Source: Desulfurellales bacterium
GTDB taxonomy: Bacteria; Campylobacterota_A; Desulfurellia; Desulfurellales; Hippeaceae
Reading direction: 5' to 3'
Length of the DNA: 43,929 nt
Assembly (NCBI GenBank): GCA_027045065.1
Contig: JALUBE010000171.1
Coordinates: 1-43,929, forward strand
The position numbers were made by a program, and so were the translations under genes. This document shows, in pieces, positions 1 to 7,493 of the stretch. Within the stretch, counting starts at the first letter, position 1. Every line of letters begins with the position of its first letter. The notes under the pieces were generated by a model. It saw nothing but the letters and a program-made list of their open reading frames with translations. It was not told where the DNA came from and searched no databases.

Positions 1-524
1 TCCAAAGTGTGACAAGCTCCATAAACAAACACAACACCGACAAGAGACATTACAAGTCCCACAGAGACTATAATTATATATCTCCAGGCAGACTCTATTG
101 CAGGCTCGTCATTGTCAATCGCAACAAGTAAGGCGCTTGTTATAGTGGTAGCCTCTATACCCACCCATATTAAACCCAAATTCTTAACCACAACACTAAA
201 CAGCATGGAAAGGATAAATAGATTTAAATAGAGAAAATAAAAGTTCTTCTTAAGAAGAGGCTTTTCCACATGTTTCAGATAAGTTATGGAAAAGAGCACT
301 GTTGTCAGATAGATAAACGAAATTAAAACTACCATGATTTTTGAAAAACCGTCTATAAACAGATAGCCCGCACTCACATTGGGTTTAAGAAGAATAATTA
401 TGGACAAAGCACTCACAATTAAACTCGATAAAACACTTACGAAGGCTGCGAGTGTATCTCTTTTAAAAACACACAAGAGAGAAGCAAAAACAAGGATAAT
501 AAAAGGAAAATAATAAACAAACAT
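1..524 (-). CDS. hyfF: Hydrogenase-4 component F-like (HyfF/NuoN family) membrane subunit, 3' end outside the window
   Basis: Translating the minus strand from the ATG at 524 gives an uninterrupted, highly hydrophobic protein of 174 codons that runs off the window edge. It shows several membrane helices and a motif reading WVGIEATTITSALLVAI followed by an acidic stretch and ESAWRYIII, which is typical of HyfF/HycC-type antiporter-like subunits of group 4 [NiFe] hydrogenases. These subunits form the proton-pumping membrane arm and are related to NuoL/M/N. The ATG lies 3 bases after the hyfE stop, so the two are co-transcribed and probably translationally coupled. It could be another member of the complex I antiporter-like family, but the hyfC-hyfE-hyfF order favours HyfF. 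The catalytic hydrogenase subunits would lie beyond the edge and are not seen. Confidence 0.8.
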   Translation of the reverse strand, partial: MFVYYFPFIILVFASLLCVFKRDTLAAFVSVLSSLIVSALSIIILLKPNVSAGYLFIDGFSKIMVVLISFIYLTTVLFSITYLKHVEKPLLKKNFYFLYLNLFILSMLFSVVVKNLGLIWVGIEATTITSALLVAIDNDEPAIESAWRYIIIVSVGLVMSLVGVVFVYGACHTL

Positions 525-527
525 ACC

Positions 528-1163
528 CTACCCCCTGAACTCATCAAATTCATCTATAACTTCTGAAACAGAACCTTCCCTCAGTTTCATAACCACACCT
601 GAAATCATAACAAGACCTAAAAGGTCTAAAAGAACGCCAGCTTCAACTATGAATGGTAAATCTGGAAACATATACCCAGCCATAAAAAACAAACTATTTT
701 CCATAATCATATAACCAATAAGCTGAACAAATGCGTTGTTTCTTGAAATCACAAGGAAAATGCCCTGAAGTATTATTGCTATTGGAACAGAGCCCGCTTC
801 TACTGAAATGTATCTATAAAGCGTTAACCTGTAAATAACATAAGCTAAAATTACAAGCAGTAAAGAAATTACTATTGATGCTCCTGTGGAGATAACCTGT
901 TTAGGATTTTTCTCCTTATAAACCTTCCCAAGATGGCTGAGCATGAAGTAGGGTATGAAGAAAAACCTAACAGCAAGCGTTAAAGCTGCCAAAACAATCA
1001 AACTTGTGTTGTTTTGTAAACCCCCCTGTATAAATAGCAATAATCCAATTAATAGAGAAGAAATCGCAAATGTTACTATAATCTTCTTTAAGTAATACTG
1101 CCACTGCATAAAAATAACCAAAACAATTTCTGCAAAACCCACAAGAATAAACAGCTCTTTCAT
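528..1163 (-). CDS. hyfE: Hydrogenase-4 component E-like membrane subunit
   Basis: A 211-residue integral membrane protein with about six hydrophobic helices, close to the usual HyfE length of about 216. HyfE is a small membrane subunit of formate hydrogenlyase-2/group 4 hydrogenases, whose N-terminal part resembles NuoK. The N-terminus MKELFILVGFAEIVLV and the central stretch with YMIMENSLFFMAG (a NuoK-like helix with a conserved Glu) fit the family. The start ATG overlaps the hyfC stop by 4 bases and the next gene begins 3 bases after its own stop, so it sits in the middle of a coupled operon. No start conflict is visible. Function is by family and context; energy coupling of this particular complex is inferred. 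Confidence 0.8.
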   Translation of the reverse strand: MKELFILVGFAEIVLVIFMQWQYYLKKIIVTFAISSLLIGLLLFIQGGLQNNTSLIVLAALTLAVRFFFIPYFMLSHLGKVYKEKNPKQVISTGASIVISLLLVILAYVIYRLTLYRYISVEAGSVPIAIILQGIFLVISRNNAFVQLIGYMIMENSLFFMAGYMFPDLPFIVEAGVLLDLLGLVMISGVVMKLREGSVSEVIDEFDEFRG

Positions 1164-2110
1164 AACTTACCTCCTGTTGCATAAAAAACGACAATAGCCA
1201 AAAATGCAAATGAAAATGCAACAGCCACATACTCAAAGTTTTTAAACAGCTTATATTTAGATATCGTTGATTGAATTACGGCAAAAATTAGCACAAGGAC
1301 GAACAATTTAACAAGATGGATTAAGCTATACAAAAGCACAGCCACAAAAGAAACCTTCATAGGAACGAAAAACGGAAACAGAAAGTCATTTAAGAATACA
1401 CTCATAAGCAAAAACTGTTTTATGTATCCACCCCACTTCATTAAGGCAAGCTCACGCCCCGAATACTCCATCTCAATTGCTTGGTCTATCATTCCAAACT
1501 CATTTGATGTATGGGATTCGACTGGCAGTTTTCCTGTCTCTATAATTAAAGCCATAAAGAAGGCAAAAACCACGAACCAATGTATAAGCGACAAATACCA
1601 ATCGGTTGAGGTCTGTAAAACATTGTTAACCACATAGGGATTGTTCGTGTGTGTAATAACACCAAAAGTTATGAATATTAAGACAATTATAGGCTCGGAC
1701 AATGCACCGATACTCGAAGCCCTTGACACACCTAAATGAGAGTAGTTGTTCCTACTATCGATGGCAGAAAGCTTCTTAAGTCCAGCAATGGCACCAAAAA
1801 TCAAACCGCCACCTATAAAGTCAACAACAGGGCCAAATGAGAGTGGAAATCCCGTTATTATGGGAAGCACAAGCGTTAGAAACAGATACATTGTAAAAGT
1901 AACATAAGGGACGATTTGAAACATTGGCGATGCAACCTGAGGAACAACGCTCTGTTTGTGGAATAACTTGTAGAGGTCGTAATACGGCTGAAAAATCGAA
2001 GGACCTTGCTTAGATTCAAAGATCTCACACAGTTTGTTAAACACACCAACAACAAGCGGAGCAAAAGCAACCACAAACAGTAGCTGTAGCACACTCAACA
2101 GATACAGCAT
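1160..2110 (-). CDS. hyfC: Formate hydrogenlyase subunit 4 / HyfC-like (NuoH family) membrane subunit
   Basis: A 316-residue protein with about eight membrane helices, matching the length of HyfC/HycD (about 315). These are NuoH homologues that link the hydrogenase peripheral arm to the membrane proton path. Visible family features are the amphipathic segment near residues 35-50 (QGPSIFQPYYDLYKLFHK), the loop with LGVSRASSIGALSEP, and ETGKLPVESHTSNEFGMI followed by EYSGRELAL, which carries the conserved acidic residues of the NuoH loop. It is the first gene of the minus-strand operon: GGGAGG lies 7 bases before the ATG. The transcript leader upstream is a fluoride-type riboswitch, so expression is expected to respond to fluoride. 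No hyfB-like gene precedes it, unlike the classical hyf order. Confidence 0.9.
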   Translation of the reverse strand: MLYLLSVLQLLFVVAFAPLVVGVFNKLCEIFESKQGPSIFQPYYDLYKLFHKQSVVPQVASPMFQIVPYVTFTMYLFLTLVLPIITGFPLSFGPVVDFIGGGLIFGAIAGLKKLSAIDSRNNYSHLGVSRASSIGALSEPIIVLIFITFGVITHTNNPYVVNNVLQTSTDWYLSLIHWFVVFAFFMALIIETGKLPVESHTSNEFGMIDQAIEMEYSGRELALMKWGGYIKQFLLMSVFLNDFLFPFFVPMKVSFVAVLLYSLIHLVKLFVLVLIFAVIQSTISKYKLFKNFEYVAVAFSFAFLAIVVFYATGGKL

Positions 2111-2115
2111 TAGAC

Positions 2116-2220
2116 ACCTCCCGCAAAAACTATATAGACCCTTATGCAGGGGTTATCGGCTCTTCTGGGAATTAAAAGAAGAGCGGTTTAAGGCGAACCC
2201 CACCGCCTTCAACCTTGAAG
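2116..2220 (-). promoter_or_regulatory. Fluoride riboswitch (crcB motif) in the hyfC leader
   Basis: Read on the minus strand, the leader folds as a crcB-type aptamer. Helix P1 is AAGGCG (2209-2204) with CGCCTT (2195-2190), and its loop carries GGTGGGGTT. A second helix is GCTCTTC (2184-2178) with GAAGAGC (2165-2159). The 3' strand GATAACCCCTGC (2157-2146) supplies CCCC (2152-2149), which pairs with GGGG (2201-2198) to make the class-defining pseudoknot. The order GGCG-rTGGnGTTCGCC-AAaCCGC...GCYGATrAC-CCCT matches the published consensus closely. The 3' pseudoknot strand ACCCCTGC can alternatively pair, with bulges, to GCGGGAGGT (2124-2116), which contains the hyfC ribosome binding site. This suggests translational control, with fluoride freeing the site. 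There is no T-tract terminator. Confidence 0.85.
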
Positions 2221-2224
2221 GTGC

Positions 2225-2252
2225 ATTATACAAAAAACTTCTATTCAGTCAA
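2225..2252 (-). promoter_or_regulatory. Sigma70-like promoter of the hyf operon
   Basis: On the minus strand, TTGACT (2252-2247) and a perfect TATAAT (2230-2225) are separated by 16 bases. Transcription would start near 2218, about ten bases before the first helix of the riboswitch aptamer, which is where an aptamer-bearing leader should begin. Confidence 0.7.
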
Positions 2253-2334
2253 TTTTAAAAATACTCCAAAAATAACGCATTCTAAAGCAACAAATTAAGT
2301 TCAAACAAATAGCACAAGAAAACAAACAAATGCT

Positions 2335-2363
2335 TTGACATTAAATTGATAAAGTGATAGTTA
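2335..2363 (+). promoter_or_regulatory. Possible promoter of the first chemoreceptor gene
   Basis: A perfect -35 TTGACA (2335-2340) is followed after 17 bases by TAGTTA (2358-2363), a weak -10. An AAGGGGG ribosome binding site follows before the ATG at 2389. The hyf promoter lies about 85 bases away in the opposite direction, so the two transcripts diverge. Confidence 0.4.
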
Positions 2364-2388
2364 AATAAAAAACTTAAGGGGGTTCAAT

Positions 2389-4047
2389 ATGGATGTCATT
2401 GGCATAAGTTCTGCGATTTTCATTATTTACTTCATAATCATGTTGATCATATACTTTACAGCTAAAAGCATTTTGCTAATCGCTTTTATTATTCTATCAC
2501 CCCTATTCTTTGGCATTTTCCTGTTCTATTACTACAAAACATTCATAAAACCACTCAAAGATCTGGATAAGTTTTGTAGCACAAGGCTTTGCTCTACATA
2601 CGATCTAACAGACAGACTCCCTAAACCACCGAAGCCACTGAGTTTTCTAAATCTCATGAATTCGTTTATTAAAAATGTTCAGGAGGCTTTGAAGAAAACA
2701 CTCAAGGTTTCAAACAACGTGGCCACGCAGGCAGCTAAGGTGAGTTTCAACGCTGAAAGGATATCGGGGAATGTAAAAAGGGAAGCCGAAGGCATGGAAG
2801 AAATCAAGGCAACGATGGATGAAATAAAAGACACGATAAATAGCGTTACACAGAACATAGCCAACACGTCGGATTTCATGCAAAAGGTAAACGATCTGGC
2901 AAAAGACGGCTCCGATAAAGCGTTGCTCGCCATACAAAAAATAGAGGCAATAGCAAAGGAGACGAAGAACAACGCAGAGATGATGAAAAAACTTGGTGCG
3001 TCATCGGAAGAAATCGGGAAAATTGTGGAAGTAATCAATGAAATCACAGATCAAACGGCACTTCTGTCTCTAAATGCTGCCATTGAAGCAGCTCGCGCAG
3101 GTGAAGCGGGCAGGGGCTTTGCCGTCGTTGCAGATGAGATCAGAAAACTGGCAGATAAAACAGCACAATCTACAGAACAGATTAGACAAATCGTCTCTAA
3201 AACCCAAAACGAAACCCAATCAACAATTGAAGCAACACTGAGCTTGATAGACAGGGTGGATGAGGGCAAGGAACTAATAAAAACCGCTTCAGATTCGCTC
3301 ATTGAGATAGCAAATGGCGTGCAAGAGGCAAGTAGGATGATAGAGGATGTGGCTTCGGCTGCCGAAGAACAGTCGTCGGCTATTGACATGATAGCAGAAA
3401 GAATTGACAAGATGACAGAGGACGTAACAAAATCTGCCGATAGGATCGAAAAAATCAGAGAAGACACATACAAGATTTCAAAGACCGCTGAGGAGCTCTT
3501 CACGTTTATGATCAAGTTCAGAACGGGGTCGTACATTGATAAAGTCTATTCAATTTTGCTCAACGCTAAGAAAGAAATAGAGGATACATTTGAAGAAGCT
3601 GTAAAAAATGGAATTATCTCGTCGGCCGATTTGTGGGATAGAAATTACGTTCCTGTTCCAAACACTAACCCGCAAAAATACAGAACCAGATTCACCGATT
3701 TTGCAAAGAAATACATACAACCCATAGAAGATAAGTATTTAGGAATGGATCCAAACTTTAAATTTGTAGTATTAGTGGATAACAATGGATACCTTCCGGC
3801 ACACAACACCATCTACGACAAGCCCTTAACCGGTGATTACGAAAAGGATTTGGTGGGCAACAGATCAATGCGAATATTCAACGATCCAACAGGACTTGCA
3901 GCAGCAAGAAACACTAACCCTGTACTCTTGCAGACGTACATGAGAGATACGGGCGTTGTAATGAATGACATCTCAGTTCCAATTTATTTTGAAGGTAAGC
4001 ATTGGGGTGGCTTGAGAATAGGCTTCATTTGGGAAAACGGTGAATAA
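2389..4047 (+). CDS. Methyl-accepting chemotaxis protein with C-terminal cytosolic sensor-like domain
   Basis: A 552-residue chemoreceptor. Two closely spaced membrane helices (about 8-25 and 27-49) form a hairpin with almost no periplasmic loop, followed by a linker and the long coiled-coil signalling domain. The conserved hairpin tip [21 protein letters not shown] lies near residues 225-250. After the signalling domain there is an extra segment (about 372-552) that includes [28 protein letters not shown] and [18 protein letters not shown]. This is a PAS/Cache-like module known at the C-terminus of some proteobacterial receptors. The receptor therefore probably senses an intracellular or membrane-derived cue and signals through CheA/CheW. 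The stop overlaps the next gene's start by one base. The ligand is unknown. Confidence 0.92.
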   Translation: MDVIGISSAIFIIYFIIMLIIYFTAKSILLIAFIILSPLFFGIFLFYYYKTFIKPLKDLDKFCSTRLCSTYDLTDRLPKPPKPLSFLNLMNSFIKNVQEALKKTLKVSNNVATQAAKVSFNAERISGNVKREAEGMEEIKATMDEIKDTINSVTQNIANTSDFMQKVNDLAKDGSDKALLAIQKIEAIAKETKNNAEMMKKLGASSEEIGKIVEVINEITDQTALLSLNAAIEAARAGEAGRGFAVVADEIRKLADKTAQSTEQIRQIVSKTQNETQSTIEATLSLIDRVDEGKELIKTASDSLIEIANGVQEASRMIEDVASAAEEQSSAIDMIAERIDKMTEDVTKSADRIEKIREDTYKISKTAEELFTFMIKFRTGSYIDKVYSILLNAKKEIEDTFEEAVKNGIISSADLWDRNYVPVPNTNPQKYRTRFTDFAKKYIQPIEDKYLGMDPNFKFVVLVDNNGYLPAHNTIYDKPLTGDYEKDLVGNRSMRIFNDPTGLAAARNTNPVLLQTYMRDTGVVMNDISVPIYFEGKHWGGLRIGFIWENGE

Positions 4048-4880
4048 TGAAGGTTGTAAAAGCCGGTGGAGAAATAGAAGAATTCCAAGCGGACAAGCTA
4101 ATAGAGTCGCTAGTCCGCTCCGGTGCAAGCAGGGAAAAGGCAGAAGAGATCGCTGGGATTATCATAGAAAGGATACCCGATTATGTAACAACTCGTTTGA
4201 TTTATAAGTACGCAAAGGAATTACTTAAAAAATTAGATCACTCTTTCGCATCACGCTACTCTCTCAAAAAAGCCATGCTAAGACTTGGGCCAAGTGGTTA
4301 TCCCTTTGAACATTTCTTCGCCAACCTGTTGCACTTTTACGGGTTTGAAACGCAGGTTGATGTCATAGAAGAGGGAAAATGCATTCCCCATGAGATAGAC
4401 GTGCTCGCAACAAAAGAAGATCTTGTCGTGGCTGTTGAATGTAAATACCATTCATGTCCTTCAAGGGCTTCGGATTCAAAAGTTGCAATGTACGTCCATT
4501 CGCGTTTTGAGGATTTGGAAGAATCGCTAAAGAAAAAATACAAGAAAAGCAGGTTTGAAGGTTGGCTTGTCACAAACACAAGGCTTACAAATGAAGCAAA
4601 GAGGTTTGCAAAATGCTACGGTTTTAAAGCCATAGGTTGGCGATATCCAGAAGACGGTGGCCTTGAAAGGATTATAGAAGAAAAACACCTGTTCCCTGTT
4701 ACAACGCTTATTGGCATAAAACAAGCATTATTAAAGAAATTGTTGGAAAACAACATCGTATCAGTTAGACACTTCTTACAAACTGATGATAAAACGCTGA
4801 TCTCTTTTGGTTTTAACCACAAAAAGATCAAGCAGCTAAAAAAACAAGCTGAATCCTTGATTGAGTCTGCCTACAACTGA
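4047..4880 (+). CDS. ATP-cone domain fused to a PD-(D/E)XK (Mrr-like) nuclease domain
   Basis: A 277-residue protein. Residues 1-82 form an ATP-cone (starting [18 protein letters not shown]), the nucleotide-sensing module of ribonucleotide reductases and NrdR. Residues about 84-200 resemble the Mrr/RecB-like restriction endonuclease fold: FEHFFANLL with E88, then HEIDVLA (E116, D118) and VAVECKYH (E131, K133), which is a complete PD-(D/E)XK-type metal site. The C-terminal 45 residues look like a helix-hairpin-helix-type DNA-binding tail. Proteins annotated as ATP-cone/restriction endonuclease exist, but their biology is poorly known. The one-base overlap with the chemoreceptor stop indicates co-transcription. 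A nucleotide-controlled DNA nuclease is a reasonable inference; its target and any partner methylase are not seen. Confidence 0.75.
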   Translation: MKVVKAGGEIEEFQADKLIESLVRSGASREKAEEIAGIIIERIPDYVTTRLIYKYAKELLKKLDHSFASRYSLKKAMLRLGPSGYPFEHFFANLLHFYGFETQVDVIEEGKCIPHEIDVLATKEDLVVAVECKYHSCPSRASDSKVAMYVHSRFEDLEESLKKKYKKSRFEGWLVTNTRLTNEAKRFAKCYGFKAIGWRYPEDGGLERIIEEKHLFPVTTLIGIKQALLKKLLENNIVSVRHFLQTDDKTLISFGFNHKKIKQLKKQAESLIESAYN

Positions 4881-6214
4881 TCACTCACGCCGATTTGGTA
4901 GTATTCAAATCCAAGCTCTTTAAGGACCGTTCTATTGTATTGATTTCTGCCATCAAAAATCACAGGATTTTTAAGTCTTTTCTTGATTTCATAAAAATCA
5001 GGGCTTCTAAACTCCTTCCACTCCGTAATCAAAATCATAGCATCTGAGTTATTCAATGTATCGTATTTGTTGTCAAAATATTCAATTCTATCATTGTCCT
5101 TTAACCAAAAATTCTTTGCATTCTCCATAGCCTCTGGGTCGTAAGCCTTAACAATTGCACCCCGCTTTGTAAGTTCATTTATTATCGTTATTGAAGGTGC
5201 CTCCCTCATATCGTCGGTTTGCGGCTTAAATGCAAGACCCCAAACAGCAAAAGTAAAGCCTTCAAGGTTCTCACCAAACCTCTTGTAAATCTTTTTCAAA
5301 AAGTAAAAACGTTGCTCATAATTTACTTCCTGTACCGCTTTGATGATCTTCGGCTCTATGCCCGCATCCGTTGCCATCTTTTCCAAAGCCCTAACGTCTT
5401 TAGGAAAGCAGCTTCCACCGTATCCAACGCCGGGATAGATAAAGTGATAGCCTATGCGTCTGTCGCTTCCAATGCCAACCCTAACCTTATTAATATCCGC
5501 CCCCAAAGCCTCGGCAATCCGTGATATTTCATTGATAAATGAGATCTTCGTCGCCAAAATCGCATTTGCTGCATATTTGGTTAGCTCTGCACTCCGAACA
5601 TCCATCTCTATAAAACGTTCATGGTTAAGCGTGAAGGCTCTGTAAAGCTCTTTCATTATCAACATAGATTTTTCACTATTCGCACCAACAATAACCCTAT
5701 CTGGCTTCATAAAATCGTTAATTGCATCACCCTCTTTTAAGAATTCAGGATTAGATACCACATCAAAACTAAACGGAACACCATCGGGAAATCTTTTCTT
5801 AAGCTCTTCTTTGATAACCGCTTTCACCCTATCTGCCGTCCCCACAGGCACAGTGGATTTATCGACCACAATTATCTCATGATCCATAAACCTACCTATG
5901 TTTCTTGCCGCTTCCAATACATGATTCAGGTCAGCACTGCCATCTTCCGATTGGGGCGTGCCAACGGCAATAAAGACAATATCGCTCCTTTTAACAGCAT
6001 ACTCAGTATCCGTTGTAAACTCGATGTTGCCCTTCTCTAAGTTCTTCTTTATGAGCTTATCCAAACCCGGTTCAAATATGGGCACGACACCTTTATTCAA
6101 CTTATTAATCTTCTCCTCATCTATATCAACACAAATGACGTTGTTTCCCATCTCTGCAAAGCACGTCCCTGTAACGAGACCAACGTATCCACTCCCAATA
6201 ATGGCAAGTTTCAT
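4871..6214 (-). CDS. ugd: UDP-glucose 6-dehydrogenase
   Basis: A 447-residue enzyme that oxidises UDP-glucose to UDP-glucuronate with two NAD+, feeding surface polysaccharide or lipid A modification. The Rossmann start is MKLAIIGSGYVGLVTG with the NAD-binding Asp at VDIDEEK. NPEFLKEG (residues 155-162), ELTKYAANA with catalytic Lys213, and GVGYGGSCFPKD with the thioester-forming Cys269 are all present. Its length is normal for the bacterial Ugd/TuaD family. GDP-mannose dehydrogenase is the main alternative but fits the motifs less well. Its 3' end overlaps the 3' end of the convergent nuclease gene by 10 bases. It lies 10 bases downstream of the HD-domain gene, probably in one transcript. Confidence 0.93.
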   Translation of the reverse strand: MKLAIIGSGYVGLVTGTCFAEMGNNVICVDIDEEKINKLNKGVVPIFEPGLDKLIKKNLEKGNIEFTTDTEYAVKRSDIVFIAVGTPQSEDGSADLNHVLEAARNIGRFMDHEIIVVDKSTVPVGTADRVKAVIKEELKKRFPDGVPFSFDVVSNPEFLKEGDAINDFMKPDRVIVGANSEKSMLIMKELYRAFTLNHERFIEMDVRSAELTKYAANAILATKISFINEISRIAEALGADINKVRVGIGSDRRIGYHFIYPGVGYGGSCFPKDVRALEKMATDAGIEPKIIKAVQEVNYEQRFYFLKKIYKRFGENLEGFTFAVWGLAFKPQTDDMREAPSITIINELTKRGAIVKAYDPEAMENAKNFWLKDNDRIEYFDNKYDTLNNSDAMILITEWKEFRSPDFYEIKKRLKNPVIFDGRNQYNRTVLKELGFEYYQIGVSDQL

Positions 6215-6224
6215 TCCTTTCCCC

Positions 6225-7409
6225 CTAAATAAAGAGTTTCTTTACGGCTGTATAGTATTCATCTTCGGTCTTTCTCACCTTTTCAAGGTCAATCTCGAGC
6301 ATGGCATCAATAACTTCACTATCGAACAGATCAATATCTTTAAAATTCTTTAAGCCCTCTCTTATCTTATCATCGCTTCTTGCGACCCTATAGGGTCTAT
6401 CCTGCATAATAGCCGCAACGATTGTCGCCAAAGCCAGTGCAGCAGCCTCTTTTTCAGGCTTTACCTTACACGGATATCCCTCTTTTGTGTTGTTTTCATG
6501 GTGCAATAGGACAAGTTCTGCTTCCTTTTCAAAGCCCATGCGCTTCAATATGTGATAACCCTCGAATGTATGGGACTTCACAACGTTGTACGTCTCCTCA
6601 TCCAAAGAGGGCATTTTAAATGTATCATAAGGAATTTTCAGGTTACCAATATGTGATAGAAGCGCAGCATTGTGCAAAACTTTGGTGTCCAAGCCCAATT
6701 TGTAACCCAGATTAACAGAAATATTTTTAACGAAGAGCGTGTATTTATCGTAAAATGGCACAATACTGTCGCTCATGTAGGAAATCAAATAAACAACGGC
6801 GTTTTTCAGTTTATCATCCACTTCCTCTTTTGGCAGTCGATCTAAAATCTCGCAAACCGCATCATCTATGTGATCTTCAAGTAGGGAGAACCAAAAACAC
6901 TCCTTTCTCGCTATGTTTTTTAGAGCCTCAAACATGTTCGGATCAAACAACTTCTTCTGTTCTAAAAACTCAACAAGGTCATCGTAGGCATAAGGGTTTG
7001 TTAAGCTCCTGTAGGCAATCTCCACGTTGTCTGCCAAGAAAAGTATATTTCCAATAATCGATGTGTTGTTTTCATGTGGAGTGTGGTGTAAATTTATTGC
7101 CAAAGTAACGTCCAAGTGCATATTGAGGAAGCGGGCGACCCTGCCGCTAATGACGGCATGCCCATTTAAACTCTCATAGTCCTCATAGATAATATTTCTA
7201 AACATTTCAACTTTGGATTCATCCGTTAATATGCCAATATCATGCAAAAGTGCACTTTTTACAACCAAATCCAAACCAAACTCATCAAAATCCAATTCCT
7301 TTGCAATATTGTATGCAATGTAACACACCCTTCTTTGGTGAAATGCGTCTTCACCCTCTAACGAATCAGACAGCCTACACAACTCAAATAAAAGCTTATT
7401 TACCCACAT
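6225..7409 (-). CDS. Double HD-domain protein (one intact HD, one degenerate HD-GYP-like)
   Basis: A 394-residue soluble protein with two HD modules. The first keeps a full metal-binding set: H24, H56-D57 (LLHDIG), H84 and H108-H109. The second (about 225-330) resembles an HD-GYP domain, with KSHTFEGYHILKRMGF, LLHHEN and KEGYP (311-313). However, the HD pair itself reads SH (252-253, in LLSHIGN), so metal binding there is probably lost. HD-GYP proteins hydrolyse cyclic di-GMP and HD proteins are phosphohydrolases; which activity the first domain has cannot be told. The start ATG follows GGAGGTGGATT, a strong ribosome binding site. It is transcribed divergently from der. Confidence 0.75.
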   Translation of the reverse strand: MWVNKLLFELCRLSDSLEGEDAFHQRRVCYIAYNIAKELDFDEFGLDLVVKSALLHDIGILTDESKVEMFRNIIYEDYESLNGHAVISGRVARFLNMHLDVTLAINLHHTPHENNTSIIGNILFLADNVEIAYRSLTNPYAYDDLVEFLEQKKLFDPNMFEALKNIARKECFWFSLLEDHIDDAVCEILDRLPKEEVDDKLKNAVVYLISYMSDSIVPFYDKYTLFVKNISVNLGYKLGLDTKVLHNAALLSHIGNLKIPYDTFKMPSLDEETYNVVKSHTFEGYHILKRMGFEKEAELVLLHHENNTKEGYPCKVKPEKEAAALALATIVAAIMQDRPYRVARSDDKIREGLKNFKDIDLFDSEVIDAMLEIDLEKVRKTEDEYYTAVKKLFI

Positions 7410-7493
7410 AATCCACCTCCAAAGCCGATTTTAACAATCTTGTCTTGCAAAATCCAGATAAATTGGTAAGCTTTTCAAATTGAAGGAGGAAAA

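Noticed and set aside
2679-3536. Long minus-strand frames inside the first chemoreceptor (also 38261-39019 in the second)
   Set aside because: Ser/Ala/Ile-rich mirror translations of the coiled-coil signalling domain; shadow frames common opposite chemoreceptor genes.
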